Notes: a model not told the origin generated them from the sequence alone. Shown: positions 1 to 8,680, counted from the first letter of the stretch. The stretch is DNA of 64,000 nt from Morganella psychrotolerans (GCF_001676055.1 NZ_LZEX01000034.1:1-64000), one strand, 5' to 3'. Program-made: numbers and translations.

Positions 1-318
1 GAATATATCCGGGTGGACAACGGACCAGAATTTATATCGGATAAACTGGTTCAGTTTTGTACAGAAAACGGAGTGGCACTGAATTATATTCAACCGGGAA
101 AACCGCAGCAGAACGGGTTTATTGAGCGATTTAACGGTTCATTCCGTCGTGAGTTTTTAAATGCATATTTATTTGAATCATTGAGTCAGGTGAAAGAAAT
201 GTCCTGGTTCTGGATGCAGGATTACAACCGGAACCGGACACATGAAAGCCTGAATAATCTTCCGCCTGAGATTTATCGGAAGCAACTGGAAAACTCTAAT
301 CAGGACTGTTTCAGATAA
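1..318 (+). CDS. IS3-family transposase, C-terminal fragment (partial at window start)
   Basis: The reading frame is open from the first base, so the gene starts outside the window; about 105 residues are visible. They form the end of an rve-type DDE integrase core: DNGPEF carries the second catalytic Asp, and the Glu of [14 protein letters not shown] is the third catalytic acid. The tail ([18 protein letters not shown]) is the usual end of IS3-family OrfB proteins. The GGGGGAGTGGACA just after the stop may be the right inverted repeat, but the left end is not available to confirm it. It marks the left part of an accessory region. Family assignment is confident; the subgroup is not. Confidence 0.88.
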   Translation, partial: EYIRVDNGPEFISDKLVQFCTENGVALNYIQPGKPQQNGFIERFNGSFRREFLNAYLFESLSQVKEMSWFWMQDYNRNRTHESLNNLPPEIYRKQLENSNQDCFR

Positions 319-780
319 GGGGGAGTGGACATGGACACCGGGTGATTGTAGGAGCATGCATCAAAGGCAATAGGGAAGCCTGTTCCAGAAAAGTGTTTAG
401 CTAAGCAGAGTGATTGGAGGATCAGGTATCAAACTGGTGCACGATTTGATTTCCCCCAGACTTCCATACTGAGTAAATATACCGTTCAGTTTTACCAGTG
501 GCGAAACAGAACCCTCATCGCTAATGAAATGGGTATTAAAACAAGTGCCCAGATTTTGTCTGGATAAAATTCAGGAACACATATTAGATGAACTGGGGTA
601 TAAGGGTTTTGATTTGACAGATATAAAATTTAGATTTACAAATATAAGAATTTTTATAAAGAACAATGGATAGTTGCAGACTGTCTGACTGTTATTGTAA
701 ATGTTCCACTTCGTCACCAAATTGCATTGATGCAGATAGTTTTAAACTATCTGCATCACAGATATTCATATTAACATAAC
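319..780. other. Non-coding stretch between IS3 fragment and MBL gene
   Basis: No convincing gene is seen. A short open stretch around 470-570 gives a Lys/Arg/Gln-rich peptide with no start of its own that I can support; it may be debris of an older gene. The last 200 bases are AT-rich and hold the 3' flank of the minus-strand MBL gene. Confidence 0.5.
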
Positions 781-2856
781 CTAGAGTTCAAACCACGCAA
801 GGTGCTTCTCATCTGTCATAAAATTGAGTTGTTTATAGAGCTCTCCATCTTCTTTTATTGTTGTTGTTTTCTGATAGAAACACATTAAGTTATTCGTGCG
901 TAAACAAAAGGAATTTTTATCATACCCGAAGCTTATTGGTGGGATTACTGACTGGGATGTATCATCAAAAAGACGAACCATCTTAGCTGGGTCAAGAGTA
1001 ATTATTTCGTTTTCATAATCGTTCGTAGAAAACCGTTTAATCCCCCATTCACTTGGCAGGAAGTTTGGTAATGAGAAGCTATCCTTTTTATAAATGTGCA
1101 AAATTAAATGAGGTTCATTATAACGGCCATAGTTCCATTTCACTGCTCTGAAATCATACTGACTGATCAAATCATGAAATAATTGTGATTCAAGATACTT
1201 TGCAAAATCCCCGTCGGGGATGCCAGCCCAACGTGCAAACAATGTTAGTAATGCTTCAGTATTAACACTCTTCAAAAAATCGTATTTATCGCGCAAATGC
1301 AAAGTTCGATCATCAATTTTTTCATCGGAAGTAAAAATTAGATGCTCAAATTTCGTGATGCGCTTTAGCGCCGCTTGGTACTCTTTGCCTGTCAATGGTG
1401 CAACAATTTTTACGCTTTTATCGATCTGTCGGTAAGGTGTTTCTGCCCATAGCAGCCCATGTGATTGCGCATAAAGCACTACAGGACCAGGATCATTAAT
1501 AAGTTCAAAACGTTCATGACCGTTAAATATTCCTATAATCTCATCAAGACTATATTTTTCGAAACAACTATTTGCACGTTCAGCAAGTGAAAGCTTTTTC
1601 AATTGCTCGGTTCTTCTTCGGATAAGCTGTTTGTTCAACCACTGCGCATGCTTTCTTACTTCAGTTTGCGTCCATCGAATGAAGGATTCATCTGGTTCTA
1701 TTAGTTTTTGCTGCATCACCACGATCGGCGCCGGGCTACGGTGTCCGTTGCCGCTCAGGCAGGCTGCAGCGTTCAGTGATTCACAGCGCGCTGAAAGACT
1801 AATCCGCTGAACAGGATGCTGATCTGTGGTGTTGCAATCAAAATGCTGTGCACAAGAGGTTTTCCCCTCAGGCTGTGTGTCTGAAAAAAACAACTCTTTA
1901 TTGCGCTTGTTGGGGCAAACTAGTGTGGCACCAATCATACGCACCGATTCGCGAAAACGGCAGTGCGGTAGCGAGTGCTTGCCATTGGCGCTGACTGTGA
2001 CAATACGTGGACGAGTCCATAGCCAAAATTGCTCTACATCGCTTATTTCGTCACTTTTGTCTGACAGGTATACCTGTCCTCCATGGTGCGGAGCCTTCAT
2101 AACGTCGGCTGCCAACCCCATCGGATGTTCTGAAGCGATCCACACCCAATTCTCTTGATCACCAGTAAGAACGATACGTCGACGATGGTGCTCTTCAAGC
2201 AATATATCTATCACCAGAACAAGAGAAGTATTATTTACAAGATGCTGACCGAAAAAATCGGGTTCATCCATTGATTTTTTATATTTGTTCAATACGCGGA
2301 GTGCGGCTTGATCGCTCTTAAATTCATGGCCATTAAACTGTAACTGATTGGGCAATAGTGCATTTTGGCTGTCGAAAAGCTTTACATCTTGCTGAATAGT
2401 ATTTTCATCATCGGGCTGTATTTGGGAGCGGATTAACCATTCCAGAGGCAAAGTTGTATGGGTGAGTAGTGGCTGAAGCTCTGATAGAGGAGCGCTATAG
2501 AGTTTTTTCATCAGCTTTCTCGCAGGAGATATGACACTTACGGAACCGGTTTCTGTACGGTGAATATGATCTTGGAGAGGATAGATAACACGTATATCGC
2601 GTGAGATGGCCAGCTTTTCAATCTCTTCAGCTAATGTCACTGCACTTTGTACATGCGGTGCAAAAAGCCACTTTAATCGCCGAAAGGCAGGCAGACAAGG
2701 TAACCATACTTCTCCAATAGAAATACTAAGGTTTTTGAGCAGCTCATTTATCCCTCTCCTATGGTCTGCGTCAACATGGCTCAATACGACAATATCGAGA
2801 TCGTTTTTGCCATCAGAACGCTTATTTTCTAGATGAGAAACAAGGGCTGAAGACAT
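781..2856 (-). CDS. ComEC-like metallo-beta-lactamase-fold hydrolase with unknown C-terminal domain
   Basis: Near the N terminus the protein carries the metal-binding motif LSHVDADHRRG (H27, D29, D31, H32), the HxDxDH form typical of ComEC/Rec2-type hydrolases. Further on it has VLTGDQEN (the TGD metal-bridging motif), KAPHHGG, and a later SANGKHSLPH segment matching the terminal His motif. The fold is therefore intact from this point, but the first beta strand (GVGHGDCQLIE) is encoded upstream in the same frame without a start codon. An A10 run on the coding strand (2993-3002) separates that strand from an ATG with a good ribosome site at 3025. Corrected for the run, the protein is 747 residues; the start at 2856 gives 691. 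The roughly 350-residue C-terminal part matches no family I recognise. It lies downstream of the hooked ATPase on the same strand, suggesting a two-gene system, perhaps phage defence. Function is inferred only from the fold. Confidence 0.8.
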   Translation of the reverse strand: MSSALVSHLENKRSDGKNDLDIVVLSHVDADHRRGINELLKNLSISIGEVWLPCLPAFRRLKWLFAPHVQSAVTLAEEIEKLAISRDIRVIYPLQDHIHRTETGSVSVISPARKLMKKLYSAPLSELQPLLTHTTLPLEWLIRSQIQPDDENTIQQDVKLFDSQNALLPNQLQFNGHEFKSDQAALRVLNKYKKSMDEPDFFGQHLVNNTSLVLVIDILLEEHHRRRIVLTGDQENWVWIASEHPMGLAADVMKAPHHGGQVYLSDKSDEISDVEQFWLWTRPRIVTVSANGKHSLPHCRFRESVRMIGATLVCPNKRNKELFFSDTQPEGKTSCAQHFDCNTTDQHPVQRISLSARCESLNAAACLSGNGHRSPAPIVVMQQKLIEPDESFIRWTQTEVRKHAQWLNKQLIRRRTEQLKKLSLAERANSCFEKYSLDEIIGIFNGHERFELINDPGPVVLYAQSHGLLWAETPYRQIDKSVKIVAPLTGKEYQAALKRITKFEHLIFTSDEKIDDRTLHLRDKYDFLKSVNTEALLTLFARWAGIPDGDFAKYLESQLFHDLISQYDFRAVKWNYGRYNEPHLILHIYKKDSFSLPNFLPSEWGIKRFSTNDYENEIITLDPAKMVRLFDDTSQSVIPPISFGYDKNSFCLRTNNLMCFYQKTTTIKEDGELYKQLNFMTDEKHLAWFEL

Positions 2857-3025
2857 AGCTAAGCCTCCATCGTATAGAAGACGGAAAGTGAGCGTATCCC
2901 GCAGCCAAAACTCAATAAGCTGACAATCTCCGTGGCCGACACCAAAGGTTAGGATATCAACTCGATCTGCATTAGTTAAAGTATGCTGTGCGTTTTTTTT
3001 TTGAGCTTCTCGTATTCTTGAGCAT
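2857..3025 (-). other. Frameshifted 5' end of the MBL gene (A10 run)
   Basis: Minus-strand translation from the ATG at 3025 (AAGGA about 8 bases upstream) gives MLKNTRSSKK and then leaves frame at the A10 run at 2993-3002. With nine (or twelve) A residues, frame is kept into NAQHTLTNADRVDILTFGVG, then HGDCQLIE and LLYDGGLA, and on into the 781-2856 frame. GVGHGDCQLIE is the expected first strand of a ComEC-type MBL fold, so this segment belongs to the gene. It may be a sequencing error, a real mutation, or slippage-dependent expression. Confidence 0.78.
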
Positions 3026-3446
3026 GACTTTTGTCCTTACTAGTGTCTCTGTCAGCTAATAAAATGGAAAAAATATTTATATTATCCGTATATTAATTTT
3101 AGATTAATTTTTTAATACTCGGTCTGGAGTACGGGTATTACTCACAATTATGCAAGGTGCTTCGACGAAGCTAGTTACTAGAATAAAACCACTTGTACAA
3201 CACAGCAATGAGCCTCAAAAAATGTTGGTATGCTATGGTTGCTACATACCTTTTACGTATTCAAGCTGGGTATATCATAGGAAATTGAGTGCAGGTTTCC
3301 TATCCGTGGCTGGGAGTATGCTATCAGATCGTTCCCAGCCTTAGTTTCTAAACGACCTTTGTCGTATGTAATGTTAAAAGATGTGAACGGCTGTTAGAGA
3401 GCAAATGCAGGAAAGATTGAACAGCCGGCTCATCGGGTATATGTCT
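3026..3446. other. Gap between the ATPase and MBL genes
   Basis: This is a 420-base AT-rich stretch without a supported gene. On the minus strand it lies between the stop of the ATPase gene and the start of the MBL gene, so it must hold any separate promoter for the latter. The spacing argues against tight translational coupling of the two genes. Confidence 0.5.
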
Positions 3447-6071
3447 TTACACCGCAGTAACAATTGGTCCCATTTTACGCTTCTTGGCTGTGTCTTCTGA
3501 GCGTTTGTGTATTTGGGTACGCCAATTCTCTAGAGCGAGAATATCAGCAAGAAGTTCCTCTGGGTCAGGAACTGCAACGCCGCCAGCCATGGCTTTGTCA
3601 TGGGCGTAGTTGGAGCATCTACTCATCCCCGCATGGACTTGTGCATAGTCATTATCGTCTACAATAACTCCAATCAGCCTTTGTGTTTCTACGCCCTTGC
3701 GGAAGCGAAGGATAACCTCGCGCAGGAGAACTTCTTCTACTGCTCGTTCCCATGCCATGCGTAAGCGAAAATACGCGTCAACTGTCTGTCGTTGGTGCTC
3801 CTGCTCATTGCCTTCTTTATATAGTTTGGCGATTAACTGTTGCTGCGCTTTCAACGCTCCAACGCGTTTACTTGTATTTTTTCCCTCAAATGGCAACTCA
3901 GGATCTGCAATACCAAAGCCTTCTGCGCGGCGAGTAAGGCTTTGTGTAAACACTGTAGCACCAGCTTGCTTTGCTTCTTCGGTCAACAAACAGAGGAAGT
4001 AGATGTCATGGGTGAAAATAATAACTTGTCGCTGCAACGCTTCGGTTGCGAGGCGTTTGGCAACGCGTTCACGTCGGCGATGGTCTAGAGAAGATACAGG
4101 ATCGTCGAAGACTACACCCCCTTTGCTGCCGCTTAACCCTACTTCAGCTAGAAATGATCCGAGTGCAATGGCTCGTTGTTCACCTTCGCTCAATATTTCT
4201 CCAGGAGAGCGACTTTGTGGCAAATGAAGTTTAAGCTTGTGTAGTGCTTTCCCTCGATCTGTACGGCTTTGCAGGGAAACACTCAAACTACCAACTCCCA
4301 ATATTCTAAATTCATGGTTCAATGCGTCGGCTAGTTGTTTGGATACGACCTTTTCCGCTAGTTCGGATGCTTTATTGGATATAGCATTTGTTCTGACCGC
4401 GCTAAGACAGCTTTTAAGCTTTGCTAAGTGTCCAAGTTTCGTCACTGCAGCAAGTACGGGTTCCTTGACTTGGCTGAGTCTTAGTCGCGCATCCAATTCT
4501 CCAAATTGTTTCACCAAAGCAGCGCGAGCTTCTTCATTCGAAGCTTTTTCCAAGGATTCTGCTTCGGTATTCAGTTTGCTTGCTAACTCTTTTAACTCAC
4601 TTACCGGAGAGTCTAATACTGTATTTAGTCCAGTCCAGTTATGCGAAACAATAGCCGTTTTGATTTCTTCGTGCCGAACTGCCAATGCGGATTCGAAAGA
4701 CTTAATATCGACTACTAATGATGGGGCAATTTCGGCTATCTCAGACTGTGTTATTTCATCAGAATTTAACGTGATAACTGCGGCTATGAATGGGCGATAT
4801 TCATCAGCGAGTGCCTTGCGGCATGTCTGAGCATTTTTTTCAGCCTCTGCTTGAATAAAAGACTCAAATCGAAGCAATCTTTCCGCACCTTCAGCCAGTG
4901 GTTGCTGGCACAACGGGCACGCATCGTCATGTCCAAGATTAGGGAACGGCTTATTTGGATGGGCTTCTAAAGCAAATTTTCGTGCTGCATCGAATAGTTC
5001 TCGCCATGCTTCACCACCCGTCCCGGGTAAAAGGTTTTCCCCCTCCTTAAAGTTTTTTGCGGCTAGAGCGGCGGCTGCTTGAGCTGTACGGAATTTATCA
5101 GCAAGGGCTTTAAACTTTGTAATAGCTTCTGGGCCGACGATAAGCTCTTTTTCGATTGCGTTTGTGGCAAGCGCTGTAACGCGGCGTGCGCGTAAGCGCA
5201 ATAAACCAGCTTTTTCTTTTGGGTTGTTCTCTTTGAGGCTTTTCTCTAGTGTATTTCGTAATGTAAGTTCTTCTGGTTTGAGAGTTGCGAGGGCTTCAAT
5301 TTGTACAATGTTGGATTTCGCAGAGAGCGCGAAGATCAACTTGCCCACAGCAGTTTCACCATGTAGGTGAGCAAATGAGGTGAGATCTACTGCTGATTGT
5401 TTTTGCTCTGCCTCAATAGCGGTTCTTAGTTGTTGACATACTTTTGCAAGAGCTTCGAATACACCCAAACCGTATGGCACATAAGAAAAGTCATCCTCAT
5501 TATCTAAATAGGCACGAGCGCAACGCGTATCAAAGATAGCTAAAGAAGAAAGTTCAGGTGGTGCTTCTTTTCCTTGATACCAAGTTACCTCCTTGTCAGT
5601 ACCATCAATAGTGATGTTGAATGATGCCTGAGCATTGCCAGCTTTTACTTCTGGTAAATTAGCATTTGGATGAACAGGTTCTGACTGATCGCGAGCACGG
5701 CAGGCTTGTTTCAGAACTCGTGAGTATCCCGATTTACCAGATCCATTATCGCCATAAATAACAGTCATGCCTGTTGGGCTTATCACCAACTGCTGATTTT
5801 CTGCAATAGCATTAACATTGTGAAGATTTTTGATGGTGGATAATTTGATATCTGTGTCTTTCTTAGCCTGTACTGGAATTTGATCGTCAGTTAGTGGCTT
5901 AGCTTGTCGATTTTTTGGGTCAGGAATCCCAAAATTAAGTTTAAGTAACGCATACAAATCCTCATGATCCTGTGGTGTAAGCGCCTGTTTTACTAATAAG
6001 CGAGAAACTGCATCGCTTTGCCACGCAGGAAGTCCCTGCGTCCAAGTCAAGATTTCCTGCAATATTGTCAT
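3447..6071 (-). CDS. AAA/ABC-type ATPase with Rad50-like zinc-hook motif (AAA_13-like)
   Basis: The protein has 874 residues from the ATG at 6071, which follows AGGTGG by five bases; an earlier in-frame ATG at 6110 lacks such a site. Walker A is GDNGSGKSG (107-114), followed by an SMC-like DTRCARAYL region. Long helical segments flank a CPLC hook motif (C385, C388). The C-terminal half has the ABC signature LSEGEQR (627-633), Walker B VVFDDPVSSLD (653-663) and the H-loop FTHD (686-689). This head-coil-hook-coil-head plan is that of RecN/Rad50/RloC-like ATPases, several of which act in anti-phage defence. The last 180 residues, including a CSNYAHDKA segment, could hold an effector nuclease as in RloC/PrrC, but I cannot see a clear anticodon-nuclease motif. 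The MBL gene follows on the same strand. Defence is an inference from family and location beside a tRNA. Confidence 0.87.
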   Translation of the reverse strand: MTILQEILTWTQGLPAWQSDAVSRLLVKQALTPQDHEDLYALLKLNFGIPDPKNRQAKPLTDDQIPVQAKKDTDIKLSTIKNLHNVNAIAENQQLVISPTGMTVIYGDNGSGKSGYSRVLKQACRARDQSEPVHPNANLPEVKAGNAQASFNITIDGTDKEVTWYQGKEAPPELSSLAIFDTRCARAYLDNEDDFSYVPYGLGVFEALAKVCQQLRTAIEAEQKQSAVDLTSFAHLHGETAVGKLIFALSAKSNIVQIEALATLKPEELTLRNTLEKSLKENNPKEKAGLLRLRARRVTALATNAIEKELIVGPEAITKFKALADKFRTAQAAAALAAKNFKEGENLLPGTGGEAWRELFDAARKFALEAHPNKPFPNLGHDDACPLCQQPLAEGAERLLRFESFIQAEAEKNAQTCRKALADEYRPFIAAVITLNSDEITQSEIAEIAPSLVVDIKSFESALAVRHEEIKTAIVSHNWTGLNTVLDSPVSELKELASKLNTEAESLEKASNEEARAALVKQFGELDARLRLSQVKEPVLAAVTKLGHLAKLKSCLSAVRTNAISNKASELAEKVVSKQLADALNHEFRILGVGSLSVSLQSRTDRGKALHKLKLHLPQSRSPGEILSEGEQRAIALGSFLAEVGLSGSKGGVVFDDPVSSLDHRRRERVAKRLATEALQRQVIIFTHDIYFLCLLTEEAKQAGATVFTQSLTRRAEGFGIADPELPFEGKNTSKRVGALKAQQQLIAKLYKEGNEQEHQRQTVDAYFRLRMAWERAVEEVLLREVILRFRKGVETQRLIGVIVDDNDYAQVHAGMSRCSNYAHDKAMAGGVAVPDPEELLADILALENWRTQIHKRSEDTAKKRKMGPIVTAV

Positions 6072-6125
6072 AGTTCCACCTGTAACTATAATTTTTGAAT
6101 GTAAGATCAACTAACATTCATAACG

Positions 6126-6452
6126 TTAGGAAAGCATAACTACAATACGCTGCCAGCGTTCCGGCGACAATTCGTTAGTTGTGACAACGGCTAAGTTTTT
6201 GGCATACGCGACCCTGACCCTGACCCCTAATATGATCCATTCATAATCAGGAATATCCGGCTTCTGCCCCTGATTGATCCCACTATTCGCTACATTGTCA
6301 GCCACGAGGAAGCCTAAGAAGCCGCAACGGAGTGCCGCTTTGACCATATATTTTTGCGGGCAGAGTCGTGGTGGTGTTAAAGGTATAATCTCCCTGCGAA
6401 TTTTTCGTGGCACTGTGTGTCGAGATTCGCAGGCTGTGGGGGCGGGCGGCAA
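6126..6452 (-). CDS. Doubtful hypothetical ORF (108 aa)
   Basis: An open frame of 108 codons lies just upstream of the ATPase gene on the same strand. I recognise no family, I see no good ribosome site, and its first third is Arg/Pro-rich in a way typical of chance frames. The second half (from KAALRCGFLG to the end) looks more protein-like and could be the decayed end of an older gene. It is listed because it is the only open frame of any size between the ATPase and the tRNA genes. Confidence 0.2.
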   Translation of the reverse strand: MPPAPTACESRHTVPRKIRREIIPLTPPRLCPQKYMVKAALRCGFLGFLVADNVANSGINQGQKPDIPDYEWIILGVRVRVAYAKNLAVVTTNELSPERWQRIVVMLS

Positions 6453-6636
6453 AGAGCCCGCTCATCGCTTTAGATGTTTTGGCTCAGACTTGATCTGGCC
6501 GTATTCTCTTTTAGAACACGATTCAGCATGACAGTCGGCAACGAGCGAATTCCGGACATAGCCGCTCTACTAGACTAAGGGGAGCGAGTCAAAACTGTTT
6601 AGCTAAAGGGTGCATTTAGCACGGCTCCCTCCGATT

Positions 6637-6683
6637 GCTGGTAAAAACGAAATCGAACCAACTTTACCAGTATTTTTACCAGC
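6637..6683. repeat. 11-bp inverted repeat next to the tRNA-Asn end of the island
   Basis: GCTGGTAAAAA (6637-6647) is repeated in inverted orientation as TTTTTACCAGC (6673-6683), with a further ACCAG between. It lies about 120 bases from the 3' end of the first tRNA-Asn gene. Such repeats are common as integrase or excisionase arm sites in islands inserted at tRNA genes; that role is inference. Nothing else is recognisable in 6453-6760. Confidence 0.4.
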
Positions 6684-6760
6684 AAAAGGGTATGGTTTCG
6701 AGTGTTTTTTGGTGAACGAGGGTGAACCTGAAGAAGGGAATAACCAATTGATTAAAAGCA

Positions 6761-6790
6761 AAAAAGCAGACGTCAGTGAACGTCTGCTTT
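6761..6790 (-). terminator. Rho-independent terminator after tRNA-Asn copy 1
   Basis: Read on the minus strand, AAAGCAGACG, a short loop and CGTCTGCTTTTTT form a GC-containing stem with a U tract directly downstream of the tRNA 3' end. Confidence 0.8.
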
Positions 6791-6799
6791 CTTTAAATG

Positions 6800-6875
6800 T
6801 GGCTCCTCCAGCTGGACTTGAACCAGCGACATACGGATTAACAGTCCGCCGTTCTACCGACTGAACTATGGAGGA
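6800..6875 (-). tRNA. tRNA-Asn(GUU), copy 1
   Basis: This is a 76-base tRNA on the minus strand with encoded CCA. The acceptor stem TCCTCCA pairs with TGGAGGA, the anticodon loop is CTGTTAA (anticodon GUU), and the T arm contains GGTTCAAGTCC. The sequence is nearly the enterobacterial tRNA-Asn. Its 3' end faces the accessory island to the left, the side on which tRNA-targeted islands insert. It shares about 25 upstream bases (GCGAGTTCTCTGTGAGAACG) with copy 2, so the promoter-proximal leader was duplicated with the gene. Confidence 0.97.
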
Positions 6876-7139
6876 AGCGAGTTCTCTGTGAGAACGGGGT
6901 GGATAATAATGCGGGCAGAGCGGATTGTCAAAGCGAAAATCACAGAAGATGTTCTGTTTGCCGGACTTCTGAGCATTGCGGTGGAATAATCATCAAAATC
7001 ACGGTGTTAACAGTGATTTCGGGTTTTTTTCATGTTCTACGGGAGTGCGTTTGTGGTAACAAAACGGCCGGGGTGTCCGGAAGATCAGTGGCAAAGACAG
7101 GTATAAGGCAGGGGAACGAAAGGAAGAAATATTACAGAC

Positions 7140-7168
7140 GAAAAAAAACCTGCTCATTGAGCAGGCTT
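7140..7168 (-). terminator. Rho-independent terminator after tRNA-Asn copy 2
   Basis: On the minus strand GCCTGCTCAATGAGCAGG is followed by eight or more U residues, just after the tRNA 3' end. The 300 bases between copies 1 and 2 (6876-7139) hold no gene that I can support. Confidence 0.85.
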
Positions 7169-7176
7169 CTTAAATG

Positions 7177-7252
7177 TGGCTCCTCCAGCTGGACTTGAAC
7201 CAGCGACATACGGATTAACAGTCCGCCGTTCTACCGACTGAACTATGGAGGA
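7177..7252 (-). tRNA. tRNA-Asn(GUU), copy 2
   Basis: Identical by eye to copy 1 over all 76 bases, including the encoded CCA and GUU anticodon, and sharing the same upstream leader. It has its own terminator, so each copy is an independent transcription unit. Confidence 0.97.
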
Positions 7253-7476
7253 AGCGAGTTCTCTGTGAGAACGGGGTGAATCATAGCGGGCTGATACCGG
7301 GTTGTAAAGGACAAAATGCAAAAAAATGTCTGAGTGGTCAAGGGGTGAGCGATTTAATGTAATTTTGCCTGTTGCCTGCGGATATCTCTGATCATTGTGC
7401 CTGTATCAGATAAAAAAGGATAAAGCCGGAGGGATGGATCCGCACGGCGGCACCCGGACTGATGCCTGATAAAATG

Positions 7477-7504
7477 CAAAAAGCCCGCTCAATGAGCGGG
7501 CCTT
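7477..7504 (-). terminator. Rho-independent terminator after tRNA-Asn copy 3
   Basis: On the minus strand GGCCCGCTCATTGAGCGGGC is followed by TTTTTGC, just after the tRNA 3' end. Confidence 0.82.
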
Positions 7505-7510
7505 AAAATG

Positions 7511-7586
7511 TGGCTCCTCCAGCTGGACTTGAACCAGCGACATACGGATTAACAGTCCGCCGTTCTACCGACTGAACTATGGAGGA
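7511..7586 (-). tRNA. tRNA-Asn(GUU), copy 3
   Basis: Identical by eye to the other two copies. Its upstream flank (GCGTTGTTCCCTTGGGAACG) differs from theirs. The three copies have unrelated spacers and separate terminators, which points to old tandem duplication. Confidence 0.97.
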
Positions 7587-7716
7587 AGCGTTGTTCCCTT
7601 GGGAACGAGGCGCATATTAGCGGGGCGCCTGCGTTGTGTCAATGGGGAAAAATCAAATTTGCACTGTTTGCTCACCAAGTGAACGCTATGAGCAAAAAAG
7701 TCGCATAAACAGCGGG

Positions 7717-8226
7717 TTAAGCCGCCCCTTTCATCCAGTGAGAGGCTTGTTTTTCCGGGTGTTTCTCCGGATAAGCAATAAGGAACAGATCATAAAAAGA
7801 AAGATCGTTTTTGGTTTCGGCGGTGCGGCGGATGTTCTGTTTAAGAGCGTCACTTACCTGCGGGTGTGACAGTAAGGCATTAATCGTCTCCGGCGGGACA
7901 ATTTCACTGACAAACCATTCACCGTTATAGCACACACGCAAATCCAGAACGCCGATATCTGCGAAATGATAGACAGGTTTGATTTCAAAGAGCAGCACTG
8001 CGGCCATGACCAGAAACAGGGCGCTGAAACCAAGCAGCCAGTAAAATCCGAAGTACGGGGCGTAATAAATAAGAACACCCAGAAAGAGATAAGACACCAC
8101 CATTGCCAGGCACAAATAAGGATATGTACGTAGAAAATGGCTGTTAAAACGGGGCTTTCCGTCCCGTTTTTCGCGCTGATTAATATTATCAAGAGCGCTG
8201 GTAATAAGCGATTTGACGATATCCAT
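7717..8226 (-). CDS. ylaC: YlaC-family inner membrane protein
   Basis: The protein has 169 residues from the ATG at 8226, which follows AGAGGTCACT; an in-frame ATG 33 bases earlier lacks a ribosome site. It matches E. coli YlaC in its hallmark segments: an N-terminal NxREKRDxKPRF, two adjacent transmembrane helices (about 36-57 and 61-80), then IGVLDLRVCYNGEWF, and near the end LSFYDLFLIA. The role of the family is unknown. It is monocistronic and divergent from the cold-shock gene. The intergenic region contains an RcsAB-like palindrome, which fits envelope-stress control but is untested. Confidence 0.88.
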   Translation of the reverse strand: MDIVKSLITSALDNINQREKRDGKPRFNSHFLRTYPYLCLAMVVSYLFLGVLIYYAPYFGFYWLLGFSALFLVMAAVLLFEIKPVYHFADIGVLDLRVCYNGEWFVSEIVPPETINALLSHPQVSDALKQNIRRTAETKNDLSFYDLFLIAYPEKHPEKQASHWMKGAA

Positions 8227-8680
8227 ATAGTGACCTCTGAAGATACTTTTATGATACATTATATTAACATAATCATATTCCGGCAGAGTAGATCAGTTGC
8301 CTGATTTGTTGGCGGGAAGTGTTATGCCCATAGGGCAAATAAGAATAATCTTAACCCCGCAAAAAATGTGATATGCAGCACTCAATTGACTGAAATTGCG
8401 AAAAATAACCAGAATGAAAACGGATATTTATGAGCTCATTCACTTTTTACAGAAATTGCCGTGATAAATCAGTTGCTATTCAGTGTCTGCCATGAGTTAA
8501 TGTTTGCGGCCCGATAAAAAGAGCAGCTTTATGTATGACAACTGAGTTTGAGCGTGTAGTTGAGTGTTATCCTGGATAGCCTTTGACCGTTTCATCTGCT
8601 GTGTGCCTCCATTTAGTTTTTGCTTCCGGCCAGTACCTGCCAATATGGCAATGCATTTATTATATATATAGGAAAGACAC
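8227..8680. promoter_or_regulatory. Divergent ylaC / cold-shock gene control region
   Basis: This 454-base stretch contains no supported gene. It holds the ylaC promoter on the minus strand and a long AT-rich leader for the cold-shock gene, which is usual for cspA-family transcripts. A GCCC-ATA-GGGC hairpin lies near 8325-8336, next to the RcsAB-like site. Confidence 0.5.
8340..8353. promoter_or_regulatory. RcsAB-box-like palindrome
   Basis: TAAGAATAATCTTA has the TAAGA-N4-TCTTA form of RcsAB boxes. It lies 114 bases upstream of the ylaC start and could act on either divergent gene. Confidence 0.4.

Noticed and set aside
1220..2836. Plus-strand open frames at 1220, 1826 and 2606
   Set aside because: They are antisense to the MBL gene, have no ribosome sites and no family features.
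4237..4830. A 197-codon plus-strand frame rich in Ser and Ala
   Set aside because: It is the reverse shadow of the coiled-coil part of the ATPase gene.
6610..6864. An 84-codon plus-strand frame running into tRNA-Asn copy 1
   Set aside because: It reads through the antisense of the tRNA and its terminator, so it cannot be a real gene end.
7149..7500. Repeated short hairpins near the tRNA genes considered as a small CRISPR array
   Set aside because: The hairpins differ in sequence and each is followed by a U tract; they are tRNA terminators.
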